Source: Pleomorphochaeta sp964545735 (lineage in GTDB: Bacteria; Spirochaetota; Spirochaetia; Sphaerochaetales; Sphaerochaetaceae). Taken from it: a stretch of DNA of 64,000 nucleotides. Under the pieces are notes generated by a model, which saw only the letters and a list, made by a program, of their open reading frames with translations, did no database searches and had not been told where the DNA came from. Shown here piece by piece: positions 35,861 through 45,294 of this stretch (position 1 is the stretch's first letter; each line of letters opens with the position of its first letter). The DNA is taken from assembly GCA_964545735.1 (NCBI GenBank), contig CAZJGS010000002.1:1-64000 (forward strand). The letters run 5' to 3'. Both the position numbers and the translations under genes were made by a program.

Positions 35861-37129
35861 TTAAAGCATATTATCATATGGGACATGTACTAATTGAGAG
35901 AGTCCTTTTTCTTTATGTAAAATCCAAATATTTGCAGTTGCTGAAGTGAAAGATCCAATAAGAACATCTATCATTGTACCTAGACCACAAAGAAGAGGAA
36001 GAATTCCAACAAGAGACATTTCAGCAGTATGTAAATCAATAGCTAGAATTTTTAGTGTGAAATATGTAATAAAGAAAACTTCAAAGCCTAAAAACATACT
36101 ACTAAAGAAAGAAACAAAAGCTGTACACAAAGCAATAAATATAGATAGAGAAATACTTGGGGCCACTCCTGTTGTTGCATACAAAAGAGAAGCTATCGTA
36201 AATGAAGCAACCATTGCGCTTCCACCTCTAGCAAAAATTGTTGTTAATGAAATAGAAGTTGAAGAGACTCTTTTTTGTACACCAAGATTCATTCTTGATA
36301 GTGAAAAGTTTATAGGAGTTGCAAAAAATATATTTCCTGAAAACAGACCTGCAATTGCAGCAGCTAGGGACCTGTATATTATTTTATATGGGTTTTCTTT
36401 AAAACCTGTTGTTATGGCAAAAATTAGAGGAAGTATTCCTAGAATTGCAATTAAAGTAATTGCTATTAGAGCAAGGACAAAAGATGGAGCTACAAAAACA
36501 GTTGCCTCATCTTGTAGTACTGCAAAGAATGACGCTGTTATAATATAAACAAAGGCAAAACCAAAGAGAGCATAAGCTCTACTTATTTTATACATTACTT
36601 CACTAAATGAATTTACAGTAACATAGGCAGGTTTTAAAACATCACTTGAAGGTTTTAAGAAATAACCAAACAAGAAGGCAATAAATACAATTGGTGCTAA
36701 AAAGTTTTGAGAAGCAGCCATTGAGTAAAAAGGATTTACAGGAATTAAAGCTTGTTTCATTACCTCGATAGAAGTTTCAATATATTCAATTACTGCACCT
36801 GTTGAGGCTCCAGCGCTTGAGGACGCAGGAAAAGAAATTGGAAATAACGAGAAAAGTGCAACACCGGCTAGGGATAAAACTAATGAGGATAAAATAGTCC
36901 AAACAAAAGTTGATGCAGCTAATCGCCCACCCATTCCATCTTTTCTCAATGAAGCTATCCCAGAAGTAAAAGTTATTAAAACAATTGGGAATAAAACAAA
37001 ACCTCCAAATTGGATAACCAATGAGGAAAACGATTGAATAAAAATAATATAGGTATCGAATTGACCTAAAAGTAAAGTTGTAGCCAAACCCATAAAGATT
37101 GCTACTAAATATGTAATCCAAGTTTTCAT
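35861..37129 (-). CDS. Dicarboxylate/amino acid:cation symporter (DAACS family)
   Basis: This 422-residue protein has the GltP/SLC1 fold pattern. About eight membrane helices are visible, with serine-rich re-entrant loops (about residues 280-300, RVSSTSISLTTIFARGGSAM) and a C-terminal segment GLGTMIDVLIGSFTSATANIWI. Family members import glutamate, aspartate, C4-dicarboxylates or serine with Na+ or H+. The canonical NMDGT motif of glutamate transporters is not seen, so the substrate is uncertain. An extended -10 (TGCTATAAT on the minus strand, 37175-37183) lies about 45 bases upstream. Confidence 0.85.
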   Translation of the reverse strand: MKTWITYLVAIFMGLATTLLLGQFDTYIIFIQSFSSLVIQFGGFVLFPIVLITFTSGIASLRKDGMGGRLAASTFVWTILSSLVLSLAGVALFSLFPISFPASSSAGASTGAVIEYIETSIEVMKQALIPVNPFYSMAASQNFLAPIVFIAFLFGYFLKPSSDVLKPAYVTVNSFSEVMYKISRAYALFGFAFVYIITASFFAVLQDEATVFVAPSFVLALIAITLIAILGILPLIFAITTGFKENPYKIIYRSLAAAIAGLFSGNIFFATPINFSLSRMNLGVQKRVSSTSISLTTIFARGGSAMVASFTIASLLYATTGVAPSISLSIFIALCTAFVSFFSSMFLGFEVFFITYFTLKILAIDLHTAEMSLVGILPLLCGLGTMIDVLIGSFTSATANIWILHKEKGLSQLVHVPYDNML

Positions 37130-37174
37130 ATAATTAGATTACCGTAACATTCAATACAAGTCAATTAAATAAGC

Positions 37175-37183
37175 ATTATAGCA
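37175..37183 (-). promoter_or_regulatory. Extended -10 promoter of the DAACS symporter
   Basis: TGCTATAAT read on the minus strand, 46 bases from the start codon. No strong -35 is visible, as expected for an extended -10 promoter. Confidence 0.45.
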
Positions 37184-37333
37184 ATTGTTTTTTCACATTT
37201 ATGCCACAACTGGACAAGGATAATAAGAATATATAGTGTAAGATTGTTGACAATTTTATCACCTTTAAAAAAGGGAAAAAAACTATATGTATAAGATAAC
37301 TTATATTATTTTTAATGTATAAGAGACAATAAA

Positions 37334-37366
37334 AAATTAAGGAGACTCTTTAATTATAGAGTCTCC
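37334..37366 (-). terminator. Terminator of the amylase-like gene
   Basis: A perfect 10-bp stem (AGGAGACTCT with AGAGTCTCCT) is followed on the minus strand by TTAATTTTTTATTG. It lies a few bases after the stop codon of the large amylase-like gene. Confidence 0.85.
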
Positions 37367-37373
37367 TATATTA

Positions 37374-40300
37374 TTAAATACTATCAAGGAAATTTTGTAG
37401 TTTATATTCTGCTAAACCTTCTGCTTTTAATAATGTTGAAATGTAATTATCAATATCAAATTTCTCTGTTGAGAATAAAGCAATTGAAATTGCACTTAAT
37501 ACTATTAGTTCTTGAACGGCTTCCTTTTTGTACCAAGTAATATTTTTGTATTCATTACATAAAGTATATTTTTTAATAAAGTTTTTTTCAAATAAAGCTT
37601 TAAAATTAATAATTGGGTCTTTTTCAATAAGTTTATATGAGGATAAAAATACTGAGATACCATCAACAACTCTTTGTTGTTCATTTTTATTTAGTTCCAA
37701 TTTTTTAATAACATCTTTATAGAAAAAAGAAATTAATAATTTTTTACTTAGTTTATTTACTTCTTCTATTGTACTTTTAGCATTAATAAAAGGGTAAACA
37801 AACAAACTTGAGGCAATAATTAAAGGAAGTTCATCCATTGAATATCCACAATTAGTTAAAATTAGATTTTTTTCAAATAGTTGCGAGAAATTTTCAAATG
37901 CTTTTAGCAAATTAGCTGGTTCAATCACTCTGGGTTTGTTAGAAAGATAAGTTTTAGTTAGATCACTTATTTTCTCGTAAGAAACAGGAAGAGTGGAATA
38001 AAGTTGGGCTATTTGCAAAATCATTTTTTTATTTAAAGAACTTGTTGATAAACCTTTTGTAATTTCTTCTAATCTTTTTAGTAAAGAAGGAGATCTTAGA
38101 TTATCTAAAGCTTTGTAAATAGGATGTAATCTCATAGCTGAGATTGCTAAATCAATATCTTCTACGCCTCTTTGAGAAAGATACGAATATAATCGGCTAT
38201 AAGCGCCATCAATATCTTTAACTTCTCGAATGTTAAGCAAAACTTTAGTTTCATATCCATTTAGATGTATCCAAAGACCTTCATCATAGATTTTTAGTGA
38301 GGGCATTAGATAAGTTAAACCATCATTAAAGTTTTTATATACCAAGAAAGTTTTACCACTGAATGATAAATTTAGGTTTTCAGCAATAGAAGAAATCTGT
38401 TTTTTATTTATTTGCTTATCTAATTTTGGAGCAGAAGATTTAATATACCCTTCAACACTTTCATATTGATTATTATAAAAAACAATAGTTTTCTCTTCTT
38501 TTGTTCCATTTGAATAACAAAAAGTAGAATCATTTGTGTTGCCATTGTTTGATAAATTGTAAATATTAAAATATTCAATACCACTGAAAAGGTATCTTAA
38601 TTTTAGTAAAGGGAAAATCCTTTTATGGTGTTCTCCAATTAAGTAATCACTTGGCCATTCATCCCAGTAAGCTTTACTATATTCCATTCCATACTTTTCT
38701 TTTAATCCTTCAAGTTGACCATGACCATACATTGGAAGGCCTGGCATAGTTGAGAGTAAAGTACAGACACCAAAATATTTATCTCCATCACCAAATTGGC
38801 CAATAGCTGTTTCTTCATCCGGGTTACTCATAAAGTTTACATATCTTTTTAAGATTTCAGGATCAAATTCTAAAGTTTTTTTAATTGAAGCAATATATTT
38901 GTTATTTTCTTGATTTTTTAACATATTCATAAAAGCACTATTATATACTCTATGCATACCAAGAGTTCTAACAAAATATCCTTCCATCATCCAAAAGGCT
39001 TCTGCTAAAAGGAGTGTGTCTGGAAGTTCTTCAGCCATTCTGTCTACTACTTCTCTCCAAAACTCTTTTGGAATTCTTTGGTTAAATTCACTATCGCTCA
39101 TACTATAAATAGTTCTTCCTGCAATATCTCCGCCATGGCCAAGTTTAGGATACCAAAGTCTTTGAATATGTTTTTTTGCTAAAGTCATTGCTGCATCAAA
39201 ACGAATGATTGAAAAGTTTTGTGCTACATGTCTAATTTCTTGAAAAACAGCTTCTCTTGTCAAAGGATTTAAGAAATCAAGTTGCGCAGTATCATTCCAT
39301 GGCATTGATGTACCATCATTTCCATGGAACATATAGGATGTTTCATTTGTTCTTTTATCCCATCTTTTAAATGTTACAGCAGCATCACTTTGATCAAAGT
39401 AATGATCTTCAATTTTTAATTCAACATTAGGGTTTGTTGATAAATTTGGACCATTATAAGAGTAGGAAGGAAAAGGAGGATAAGACTGTTGAACAAATAA
39501 ATTAGGTTTATCCATAACCCAATCACTATCTATTCCAGTATGGTTAGGAACCATATCTGAGGCTAATCTAATACCGCGTTGTTCACATCTTTCTTTTAAG
39601 TTAACTAAGGCTGACCAACCACCAATTGATTCTGAAATTTGATTATTTTTTAGTGAATATGCTGAAGCTTCTGCTTCTGGATTGCCACAAAGGTTTTTAA
39701 TTTTTTTACTAGCATCACTTCTTTGCCAAAGCCCTATTAACCAAAGAGCACTAAACCCTCTTTGTCTTAAATTATCAAGTTCTTGATCTGGAATTTGATT
39801 TAAAGTTTTAATATCTCTTTTATAATATTTTGATAATTGATCTAGCCAAACCAAAGTGCTTTTAGCTATCATTACTACATTTGGCATCCAGTTCCTGTCA
39901 TCGGTGAAAGCGTCAACATCACTATCAAACATTGAATAATCTGGTACAAAGGTTTCAGCATTGCCACCACCATTATTATCAAAGAAAACAGGTTTGTTTT
40001 CTTCTTTTGTTAAATCAATAGCTTTGATTAAATTAACTTTTAATTCATCAGATAATAAATGAGACCAATCTTCTAAAATAAAGGAAATTTGGCTTGTTAG
40101 TGAATCGGGATGTAAAAGAGCGGGTGTTAATAAAAATGAAAATAAATCTTCATCACTACCGTCAACTTTAGGACTTTTATTAGCAAATTCTCCCATTATT
40201 GCAGAAAATGCTTTAGTTGCTGGAGGGAATTTTAGTTCATCTCTATATATTAAAGGTCTTACAGCTTTAATTAAAGCTGGATTATGTGTCATTACACGAT

Positions 40301-40700
40301 GAACAAAGAATCCTCTAGCAGTTTCTTCTGTATAATAGTCCATTGAGAATTCATCAGAGCTAAGTAAAGGGGACGGAAACTCTTTAGAATAAAAGGCTAG
40401 AACTTTATTGACTGATTTGTTTTTTGAAACCAAAGGAATCATACGAGAAAAAAAGCTAGAATCATTATTTTGTAAATATTGACTAATTAAATTTTGATAA
40501 AGTACGTGTAATATAGCACAAGCGTTTAGCCTTGAAGCACTAATATAGTCATTAATTTTTGTGTTTGTATTATATTTATAAGACAAGTCTTGAGCCTGTT
40601 TGTAAAATGAATTAATAGGGCTGTCGGTTTGAAAAAAGATTGAATAATCTTTTATTTCGCTTCTAACAATGTTAGAAACTCTAAAATCTCTTGAAGTCAT
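37374..40700 (-). CDS. Large alpha-amylase-like (GH13-type) protein
   Basis: This 1108-residue protein starts at ATG 40700, supported by AGGAGG; the frame runs on to 40730. A helical N-terminal region of about 280 residues precedes a GH13-like barrel. The barrel has motif I DMVPNHTG near 380, motif II IIRFDAA with the nucleophile candidate D502, motif III AEAFW with the acid candidate E567, and motif IV SNPDE with D628. In motif IV the usual His before Asp is Pro627, recalling the N-T-P-D of GlgE-type maltosyltransferases. The last 350 residues are helical and unrecognised. No signal peptide is seen, so it should act on cytoplasmic glucans. Exact activity is unknown. Confidence 0.85.
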   Translation of the reverse strand: MTSRDFRVSNIVRSEIKDYSIFFQTDSPINSFYKQAQDLSYKYNTNTKINDYISASRLNACAILHVLYQNLISQYLQNNDSSFFSRMIPLVSKNKSVNKVLAFYSKEFPSPLLSSDEFSMDYYTEETARGFFVHRVMTHNPALIKAVRPLIYRDELKFPPATKAFSAIMGEFANKSPKVDGSDEDLFSFLLTPALLHPDSLTSQISFILEDWSHLLSDELKVNLIKAIDLTKEENKPVFFDNNGGGNAETFVPDYSMFDSDVDAFTDDRNWMPNVVMIAKSTLVWLDQLSKYYKRDIKTLNQIPDQELDNLRQRGFSALWLIGLWQRSDASKKIKNLCGNPEAEASAYSLKNNQISESIGGWSALVNLKERCEQRGIRLASDMVPNHTGIDSDWVMDKPNLFVQQSYPPFPSYSYNGPNLSTNPNVELKIEDHYFDQSDAAVTFKRWDKRTNETSYMFHGNDGTSMPWNDTAQLDFLNPLTREAVFQEIRHVAQNFSIIRFDAAMTLAKKHIQRLWYPKLGHGGDIAGRTIYSMSDSEFNQRIPKEFWREVVDRMAEELPDTLLLAEAFWMMEGYFVRTLGMHRVYNSAFMNMLKNQENNKYIASIKKTLEFDPEILKRYVNFMSNPDEETAIGQFGDGDKYFGVCTLLSTMPGLPMYGHGQLEGLKEKYGMEYSKAYWDEWPSDYLIGEHHKRIFPLLKLRYLFSGIEYFNIYNLSNNGNTNDSTFCYSNGTKEEKTIVFYNNQYESVEGYIKSSAPKLDKQINKKQISSIAENLNLSFSGKTFLVYKNFNDGLTYLMPSLKIYDEGLWIHLNGYETKVLLNIREVKDIDGAYSRLYSYLSQRGVEDIDLAISAMRLHPIYKALDNLRSPSLLKRLEEITKGLSTSSLNKKMILQIAQLYSTLPVSYEKISDLTKTYLSNKPRVIEPANLLKAFENFSQLFEKNLILTNCGYSMDELPLIIASSLFVYPFINAKSTIEEVNKLSKKLLISFFYKDVIKKLELNKNEQQRVVDGISVFLSSYKLIEKDPIINFKALFEKNFIKKYTLCNEYKNITWYKKEAVQELIVLSAISIALFSTEKFDIDNYISTLLKAEGLAEYKLQNFLDSI

Positions 40701-40862
40701 AATTCCTCCTGGATAAATCAAGTATAGCATATAGTTTTTTGTAGTTAAATAATACTTTGTGTAATTATCTTTTCAAATAATACTATTTTTTCTTTTTTTA
40801 TTAACCTTTTTAAGATTATGGAAAAATAATACATGATTAAAAAGAAGCAAAATATAAGTTTA

Positions 40863-41363
40863 TTATGTTATTTTATCTATTAGTTTACAAGCTTTATCTA
40901 AATATATAGGTAAAATTGCTCTTTCATCAATATCAAAATTTGATAAAACAAAGGCAGATACATTGTTATGGTTTGGTCTTCCTACCCCAAAGCGTAATCT
41001 AAAAAAGTTGTCATTTTTAATGTGGCTTTTTATACTTTTTAAGCCATTGTGTCCTTTTAGTCCTCCCCCTTGCTGAACTTTAACTTCTCCAAATGGAAGT
41101 TCAAGATCGTCGTGAACCACAAGTATTTCATCACTGTTTATGGAAAAATAACTCATGGCAGCTTGAGTAGAGTGTCCGCTATTATTCATAAATGTTTGAG
41201 GTTTTAATATTTTAATACCTTTTTCATTTGCAAAAAGGCTATTGAATTTATTTTGAAAGGTGGCATAATGATATATATAGTCGCACAAGCTAAAGCCAAT
41301 ATTATGCCTTGTGTTTTCATATTGTTTACCAGGGTTGCCTAAAAAAACAATCATTTTTATCAT
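40863..41363 (-). CDS. pth: Peptidyl-tRNA hydrolase
   Basis: Pth rescues tRNAs from prematurely released peptidyl-tRNAs. The 166-residue protein has the catalytic His20 in NTRHNIGF, KPQTFMNNSG near residue 55, and VVHDDLELPFG near 80, with GGLKGHNGLKSI following. It is roughly 20-30 residues shorter than most bacterial Pth, mainly at the C-terminus. All visible catalytic motifs are intact. It is divergent from the NIF3-like gene across 36 bases. Confidence 0.95.
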   Translation of the reverse strand: MIKMIVFLGNPGKQYENTRHNIGFSLCDYIYHYATFQNKFNSLFANEKGIKILKPQTFMNNSGHSTQAAMSYFSINSDEILVVHDDLELPFGEVKVQQGGGLKGHNGLKSIKSHIKNDNFFRLRFGVGRPNHNNVSAFVLSNFDIDERAILPIYLDKACKLIDKIT

Positions 41364-41399
41364 ATCTATAATATAATAATAGAGTGGAGTAATTACAAG

Positions 41400-41708
41400 A
41401 TGTTTTATTTAATAGTGTATATTCCAACAACACATTTAGAAAAAGTCAAAACAGCTATTTTAGAAGCAGGAGCTGGAAAAATAGGCGGATATGATTATTG
41501 TTGTTGGCAAAGTAAAGGTATTGGGCAATTTAGAGCTGGAAAAAAGATGAATCCTTTTGTGGGTGAAGTTGGAGAAATCCATAAAGAAGAGGAGTGGAAA
41601 GTTGAATTTGTTGTTGAAGAAAAATATATAAATGATGTTGTAAAAGCAATGAAAGAGAGTCATCCATACGAAGTCGTAGCATATTCAGTTATCAAAACTC
41701 TCGATTAA
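41400..41708 (+). CDS. NIF3/YqfO-like small protein
   Basis: This 102-residue protein resembles the stand-alone form of the inserted domain found in YqfO/NIF3 proteins, a PII/CutA-like ferredoxin fold. Hallmarks are YIPTTHLEKVKTAILEAGAGKIGGYDYC at the N-terminus (paraphrased as the GAGKIGxYxxC pattern) and a C-terminal SHPYEVVAYSV. The biochemical role of this short form is unknown. It lies between divergent pth and convergent nth and ends 4 bases from the nth stop. Confidence 0.85.
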   Translation: MFYLIVYIPTTHLEKVKTAILEAGAGKIGGYDYCCWQSKGIGQFRAGKKMNPFVGEVGEIHKEEEWKVEFVVEEKYINDVVKAMKESHPYEVVAYSVIKTLD

Positions 41709-41712
41709 TAAT

Positions 41713-42378
41713 TTATCTAGATTTTATAACACCAATTTTAGGGCAATGCTTATTTTCTCTGCAAATGCTACATTTAGGACTAATTGGAGTGCAGATAATT
41801 TGACCATAAGAAACTAATAGTTCATTTAAAACAATCCAATATTTTTTTGGCATTACTTTTTGAAGTTCCTTTTCACTTTCTTCTGCTGTTTTAGTGCAAA
41901 TCCATCCCAGCCTATTTGCTATTGTGTGGACATGACAGTCAACACAAATAGCTTGGATGTTAAAAGCTAAATTTAAAGTTAAATTAGCTGTTTTAATTCC
42001 AACCCCAGGCAATTCTAATAATTGCTTAGAAGTTGAAGGTACTTTACCCTCGAATTTTTCTATTAATATTTGACTAATTTTGTATAAGCTTTCTGTTTTC
42101 CTTTTATAAAAGGCACAGGGATATATAGCTTTTTCAATCTTTTCTTTATCACTTTCAAGTAATTCTTTAGCACTTGTAACTAGGCTAAATAACCTATTAC
42201 TTGCTTCAAGAGTTATTTTATCCTTTGTTCTTAAAGAAATAATTGTAGAAGCTAAAATACAAAAAGGATTATTATTAGTATTTATTGCAATAACAGAAAC
42301 AGATGGAAGAGGAGCTCTTTCTCTTTCTACTGTTTTTTTCATACTGCTAAATATGTCGTCCCAATACTTTTCATTCAT
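41713..42378 (-). CDS. nth: Endonuclease III
   Basis: Nth is a bifunctional glycosylase/AP lyase removing oxidised pyrimidines. The 221-residue protein has the helix-hairpin-helix LPGVGIKTAN with the catalytic Lys129, and the catalytic Asp in VDCHVHTIANR about 18 residues later. The C-terminal 4Fe-4S loop is C-x6-C-x2-C-x5-C. All catalytic and cluster residues are present. It is divergent from the DAHP synthase fusion, with 92 bases between start codons. Confidence 0.95.
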   Translation of the reverse strand: MNEKYWDDIFSSMKKTVERERAPLPSVSVIAINTNNNPFCILASTIISLRTKDKITLEASNRLFSLVTSAKELLESDKEKIEKAIYPCAFYKRKTESLYKISQILIEKFEGKVPSTSKQLLELPGVGIKTANLTLNLAFNIQAICVDCHVHTIANRLGWICTKTAEESEKELQKVMPKKYWIVLNELLVSYGQIICTPISPKCSICRENKHCPKIGVIKSR

Positions 42379-42470
42379 AATAACTCTTTAACACATAAAT
42401 AATTGTTAAACAAGATAAAAGTTATTTTTTATTACTTGATTTTTTTAATTATAGAGAATAAAGTTTTTTC

Positions 42471-44375
42471 ATGATTATAATATTAAACAAACAAATAAAA
42501 CCAAGCCAAAAAGAAGATATTAAAGATTTTCTAAAGCAAAAAGGCTTTAAGGTTAAGGAAATCGTGGGACAAGAAGAAACTGTCCTTGGTGCTGTTGGTA
42601 GAACAAGTATAGACCATCGAATTGTTGCACAGATGGAAGGGGTTTCTTCCGTTGTTCCCATTTCTAAACCATATAAACTTGCTTCAAGAGAACTTAAAAA
42701 AGAAGATACAATTGTTCAAGTTGGTAATGTTAAAATTGGTGGTCATAGAATTGTAGTTATGGCAGGACCTTGTGCAGTTGAATCCGAAGAGCAAATAATG
42801 ACAATAGCTGCTCAAGTTAGAGAAGCTGGTGCTGTTATATTAAGAGGTGGTGCATTTAAACCAAGAACATCTCCATATTCTTTCCAAGGTTTAGGAGAAG
42901 AAGGTCTAAAATATTTAAGAAAAGCAGGCGATACTTATGGAATGCCTGTAACTACAGAGGTTGTTTCTCCAGCTGACGTAGAAATGATGACTAAATATAT
43001 TGATATGTTCCAAATTGGAGCAAGAAATATGCAAAACTTTGAATTATTAAAAAAAGTTGGAAAAACAAAAATGCCTGTTTTGCTTAAGAGAGGTTTGTCT
43101 GCAACTATCGAAGAATGGTTAATGGCAGCTGAATATTTAATGGCAAATGGAACAGATCAAATTGTTCTTTGTGAAAGAGGTATTAGAACCTTTGAAACAG
43201 CAACTAGAAATACTTTAGATTGTAGTGCAATTCCAATCGTTCAAAAATTAACACACTTACCAGTTATTGGGGACCCCAGTCACGCAACAGGTATAAGAGC
43301 TTTGGTTTCTCCAATGTCTTTGGCCTTAGTTGCAGCGGGTGCAAATGGCTTAATGGTGGAAGTTCATAATAAACCCGAAAATGCTTTAAGTGATGGCCCT
43401 CAATCTTTATATCCTTCCCAATTTGAAAAGTTGATGAGAGATGTCCAGTCTTTATCCACTGTAGTCGGAAAAACTTTAGAAAGAATACCAAGAACTATTC
43501 CATCAAGTTTAACTGATATAGAAAATGTCTATTCGAGTTCTGACAAAATAGCGTTCCAAGGTGAAAGGGGTGCTTTTAGTGAATTAGCCGTTAGAAAAAC
43601 CTTTGATGATAAAGCTGTTTTACCTTGTGAAACCTTTGAAGACGTTTTCGAAGCTGTTATGAAAGGAGATGCCTTATATGGTATGATTCCTGTAGAGAAT
43701 ACTTTAGGTGGAACTCTTAATGATAATATTGATAATTTAATTAGTTATCCAGATCTTTTAGTAATTGGCGAACAACATGTTAGAATTATTCATAACCTTA
43801 TTGCGTTGCCAGATGCAAAAATTGAAGATATTAAAAAAGTATACTCTCATCCTCAAGGTTTAGCACAATGTGCTCAATATCTTAAAAAAGAAGTCACAAA
43901 TGCTACTGCTTTACCATTTTATGATACTGCAGGTGCCGTTAAGTATATTAAAGAGCAAAATGATAAATCTTTAGCTGCTATTGCAGGAGCTCCTGCTGCT
44001 GTTTATCATAAGATGAATGTTTTAGCCGCTGGTATTGAATCTCATCCAAGTAACTATACTAGATTTTATATTATCTCTAGAGTTGAAAATGCAAATAATT
44101 TTCTAAGTGCAAGCAAACCAAATAAAGCAGCTATGATTTTTAATGTATCTCATAAACCTGGATCTCTTTTTGAGGCTTTGAAAGTGTTAAGTGATTATGG
44201 TCTTAATTTGAAAAAATTAGAATCTAGACCAATATTAGGAAAACCTTGGGAATATTCATTTTTTGTAGAAGTAGATATTCTAAATCAAGAAGAAGCTTTT
44301 GATGAAGTTGTTAAGGTACTAAAAGAAAAATGCTCTATGTTTAGAGTCTTAGGTAAATTTAATTCAACAAATTAA
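42471..44375 (+). CDS. DAHP synthase-prephenate dehydratase-ACT fusion
   Basis: This 634-residue protein joins the first step of aromatic synthesis to the phenylalanine branch. Residues 1-70 are a ferredoxin-like regulatory domain. Residues about 85-340 are a type I-beta DAHP synthase barrel (GPCAVES, GGAFKPRTSPYSFQG, GARNMQNF, DPSHATG). From about 358 comes prephenate dehydratase (AFQGERGAFSE, with NYTRF near 525). From about 556 there is an ACT domain with the Phe-binding ESRP motif near 584. No chorismate mutase domain is visible, so that step must be encoded elsewhere. Phe probably controls both activities through the ACT domain (inference). The gene is monocistronic, with a terminator after it. 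Confidence 0.94.
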   Translation: MIIILNKQIKPSQKEDIKDFLKQKGFKVKEIVGQEETVLGAVGRTSIDHRIVAQMEGVSSVVPISKPYKLASRELKKEDTIVQVGNVKIGGHRIVVMAGPCAVESEEQIMTIAAQVREAGAVILRGGAFKPRTSPYSFQGLGEEGLKYLRKAGDTYGMPVTTEVVSPADVEMMTKYIDMFQIGARNMQNFELLKKVGKTKMPVLLKRGLSATIEEWLMAAEYLMANGTDQIVLCERGIRTFETATRNTLDCSAIPIVQKLTHLPVIGDPSHATGIRALVSPMSLALVAAGANGLMVEVHNKPENALSDGPQSLYPSQFEKLMRDVQSLSTVVGKTLERIPRTIPSSLTDIENVYSSSDKIAFQGERGAFSELAVRKTFDDKAVLPCETFEDVFEAVMKGDALYGMIPVENTLGGTLNDNIDNLISYPDLLVIGEQHVRIIHNLIALPDAKIEDIKKVYSHPQGLAQCAQYLKKEVTNATALPFYDTAGAVKYIKEQNDKSLAAIAGAPAAVYHKMNVLAAGIESHPSNYTRFYIISRVENANNFLSASKPNKAAMIFNVSHKPGSLFEALKVLSDYGLNLKKLESRPILGKPWEYSFFVEVDILNQEEAFDEVVKVLKEKCSMFRVLGKFNSTN

Positions 44376-44396
44376 ATATTTATAATCATATTAACA

Positions 44397-44430
44397 AAGC
44401 TGTTGGGATTTATATTTCAGCAGTTTTTTA
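44397..44430 (+). terminator. Terminator after the DAHPS-PDT gene
   Basis: A 10-pair stem (AAAGCTGTTG with CAGCAGTTTT, with wobbles) is followed by a T-run, 21 bases after the stop. Confidence 0.7.
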
Positions 44431-44486
44431 TTGCCCTATTTTTGAATTTATAATGCAAAATGAATAGAAAATAGATAAAGAGAGAT

Positions 44487-45248
44487 ATGAAGAATAAAGT
44501 TTGTTTATTAATTTTTTTCATATTTTTTCTTGTATTTTATTCAAGCTGCGTTGCTACTTTTAATTATAAGCAAGTGGAAATAATTATTGAAAGACAGCAC
44601 CCGTTTGAAGTTTCAAGTGGACAAGAACTTTGGTATACCCTTAGCTATACCACCGGTCTTGGTGATATTGAAAATATACATATTAATAAAAATCAAAGAT
44701 CTATAAAAATCTGGGTGAAAAAAAATATTTCTGTATTTGTTTGTGCAAAAGCCTTAAATGATTTTTCTCCTATTGGTGGCGTTATTAATCCAGGGGATGA
44801 CAACAGAGTAGTCCTTAATTACAAAAATGGATATCTTGTTAGCTTTTTACAAGATTTATATATTCAAAATCCAAAAGCTACGAGTTCTCTAAATTATGAA
44901 AAGTTATATCAAATTTTAAATAAAAAAGGGATACTTTTTTCCTTCGATAAATTGATGTTAGCGAGAGGTTTATTAAATGGTGAATTGAGTGAAGAATCTC
45001 TTTTTGAATTAGACAATTTACCTATAGAATTGTATCAAGCCATTGAAGGTTATTGGATAAGTGAAAACCCTGATGAAGGTGGGTTTGTAATATCTGATAG
45101 CAATTACAAAAGGGTAAGTTTGAGTTTAAGTGAGGGAGAGCATTATTATATTAATTTTGAAAAAGGATATAGGATATTAATAATTGTCGATACCCGAAGT
45201 AAAAAATATTTCGTTAGGCTCGAGTCTATAAATCCCGAGTTCAAATAA
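44487..45248 (+). CDS. Predicted lipoprotein of unknown function
   Basis: I do not recognise this 253-residue protein. It has a lipoprotein signal peptide: a basic start, a long Phe-rich core and a lipobox-like FYSSC with Cys at residue 21. That makes it a probable Lgt substrate. The mature part contains a beta-rich N-terminal half and a C-terminal half with a YWISENPDEGGFVISDSN type strand pattern, suggestive of two small beta domains around a helical middle. GAGAG precedes the ATG. It is convergent with leuS. Confidence 0.8.
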   Translation: MKNKVCLLIFFIFFLVFYSSCVATFNYKQVEIIIERQHPFEVSSGQELWYTLSYTTGLGDIENIHINKNQRSIKIWVKKNISVFVCAKALNDFSPIGGVINPGDDNRVVLNYKNGYLVSFLQDLYIQNPKATSSLNYEKLYQILNKKGILFSFDKLMLARGLLNGELSEESLFELDNLPIELYQAIEGYWISENPDEGGFVISDSNYKRVSLSLSEGEHYYINFEKGYRILIIVDTRSKKYFVRLESINPEFK

Positions 45249-45275
45249 AAAGACTGTACCTTTTAAGATACAGCC
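45245..45275 (-). terminator. leuS terminator
   Basis: On the minus strand a CTGTA/TACAG stem, extended by CTT/AAG across a mismatch, is followed by TCTTTTTATTT. It lies 20 bases after the leuS stop. Confidence 0.65.
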
Positions 45276-45294
45276 TTAATGAGTAATATTTAAA

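Noticed and set aside
35946..36548. 200-codon plus-strand frame opposite the DAACS symporter
   Set aside because: It is antisense to a well-supported transporter gene, lacks a recognisable product and has shadow-frame composition.
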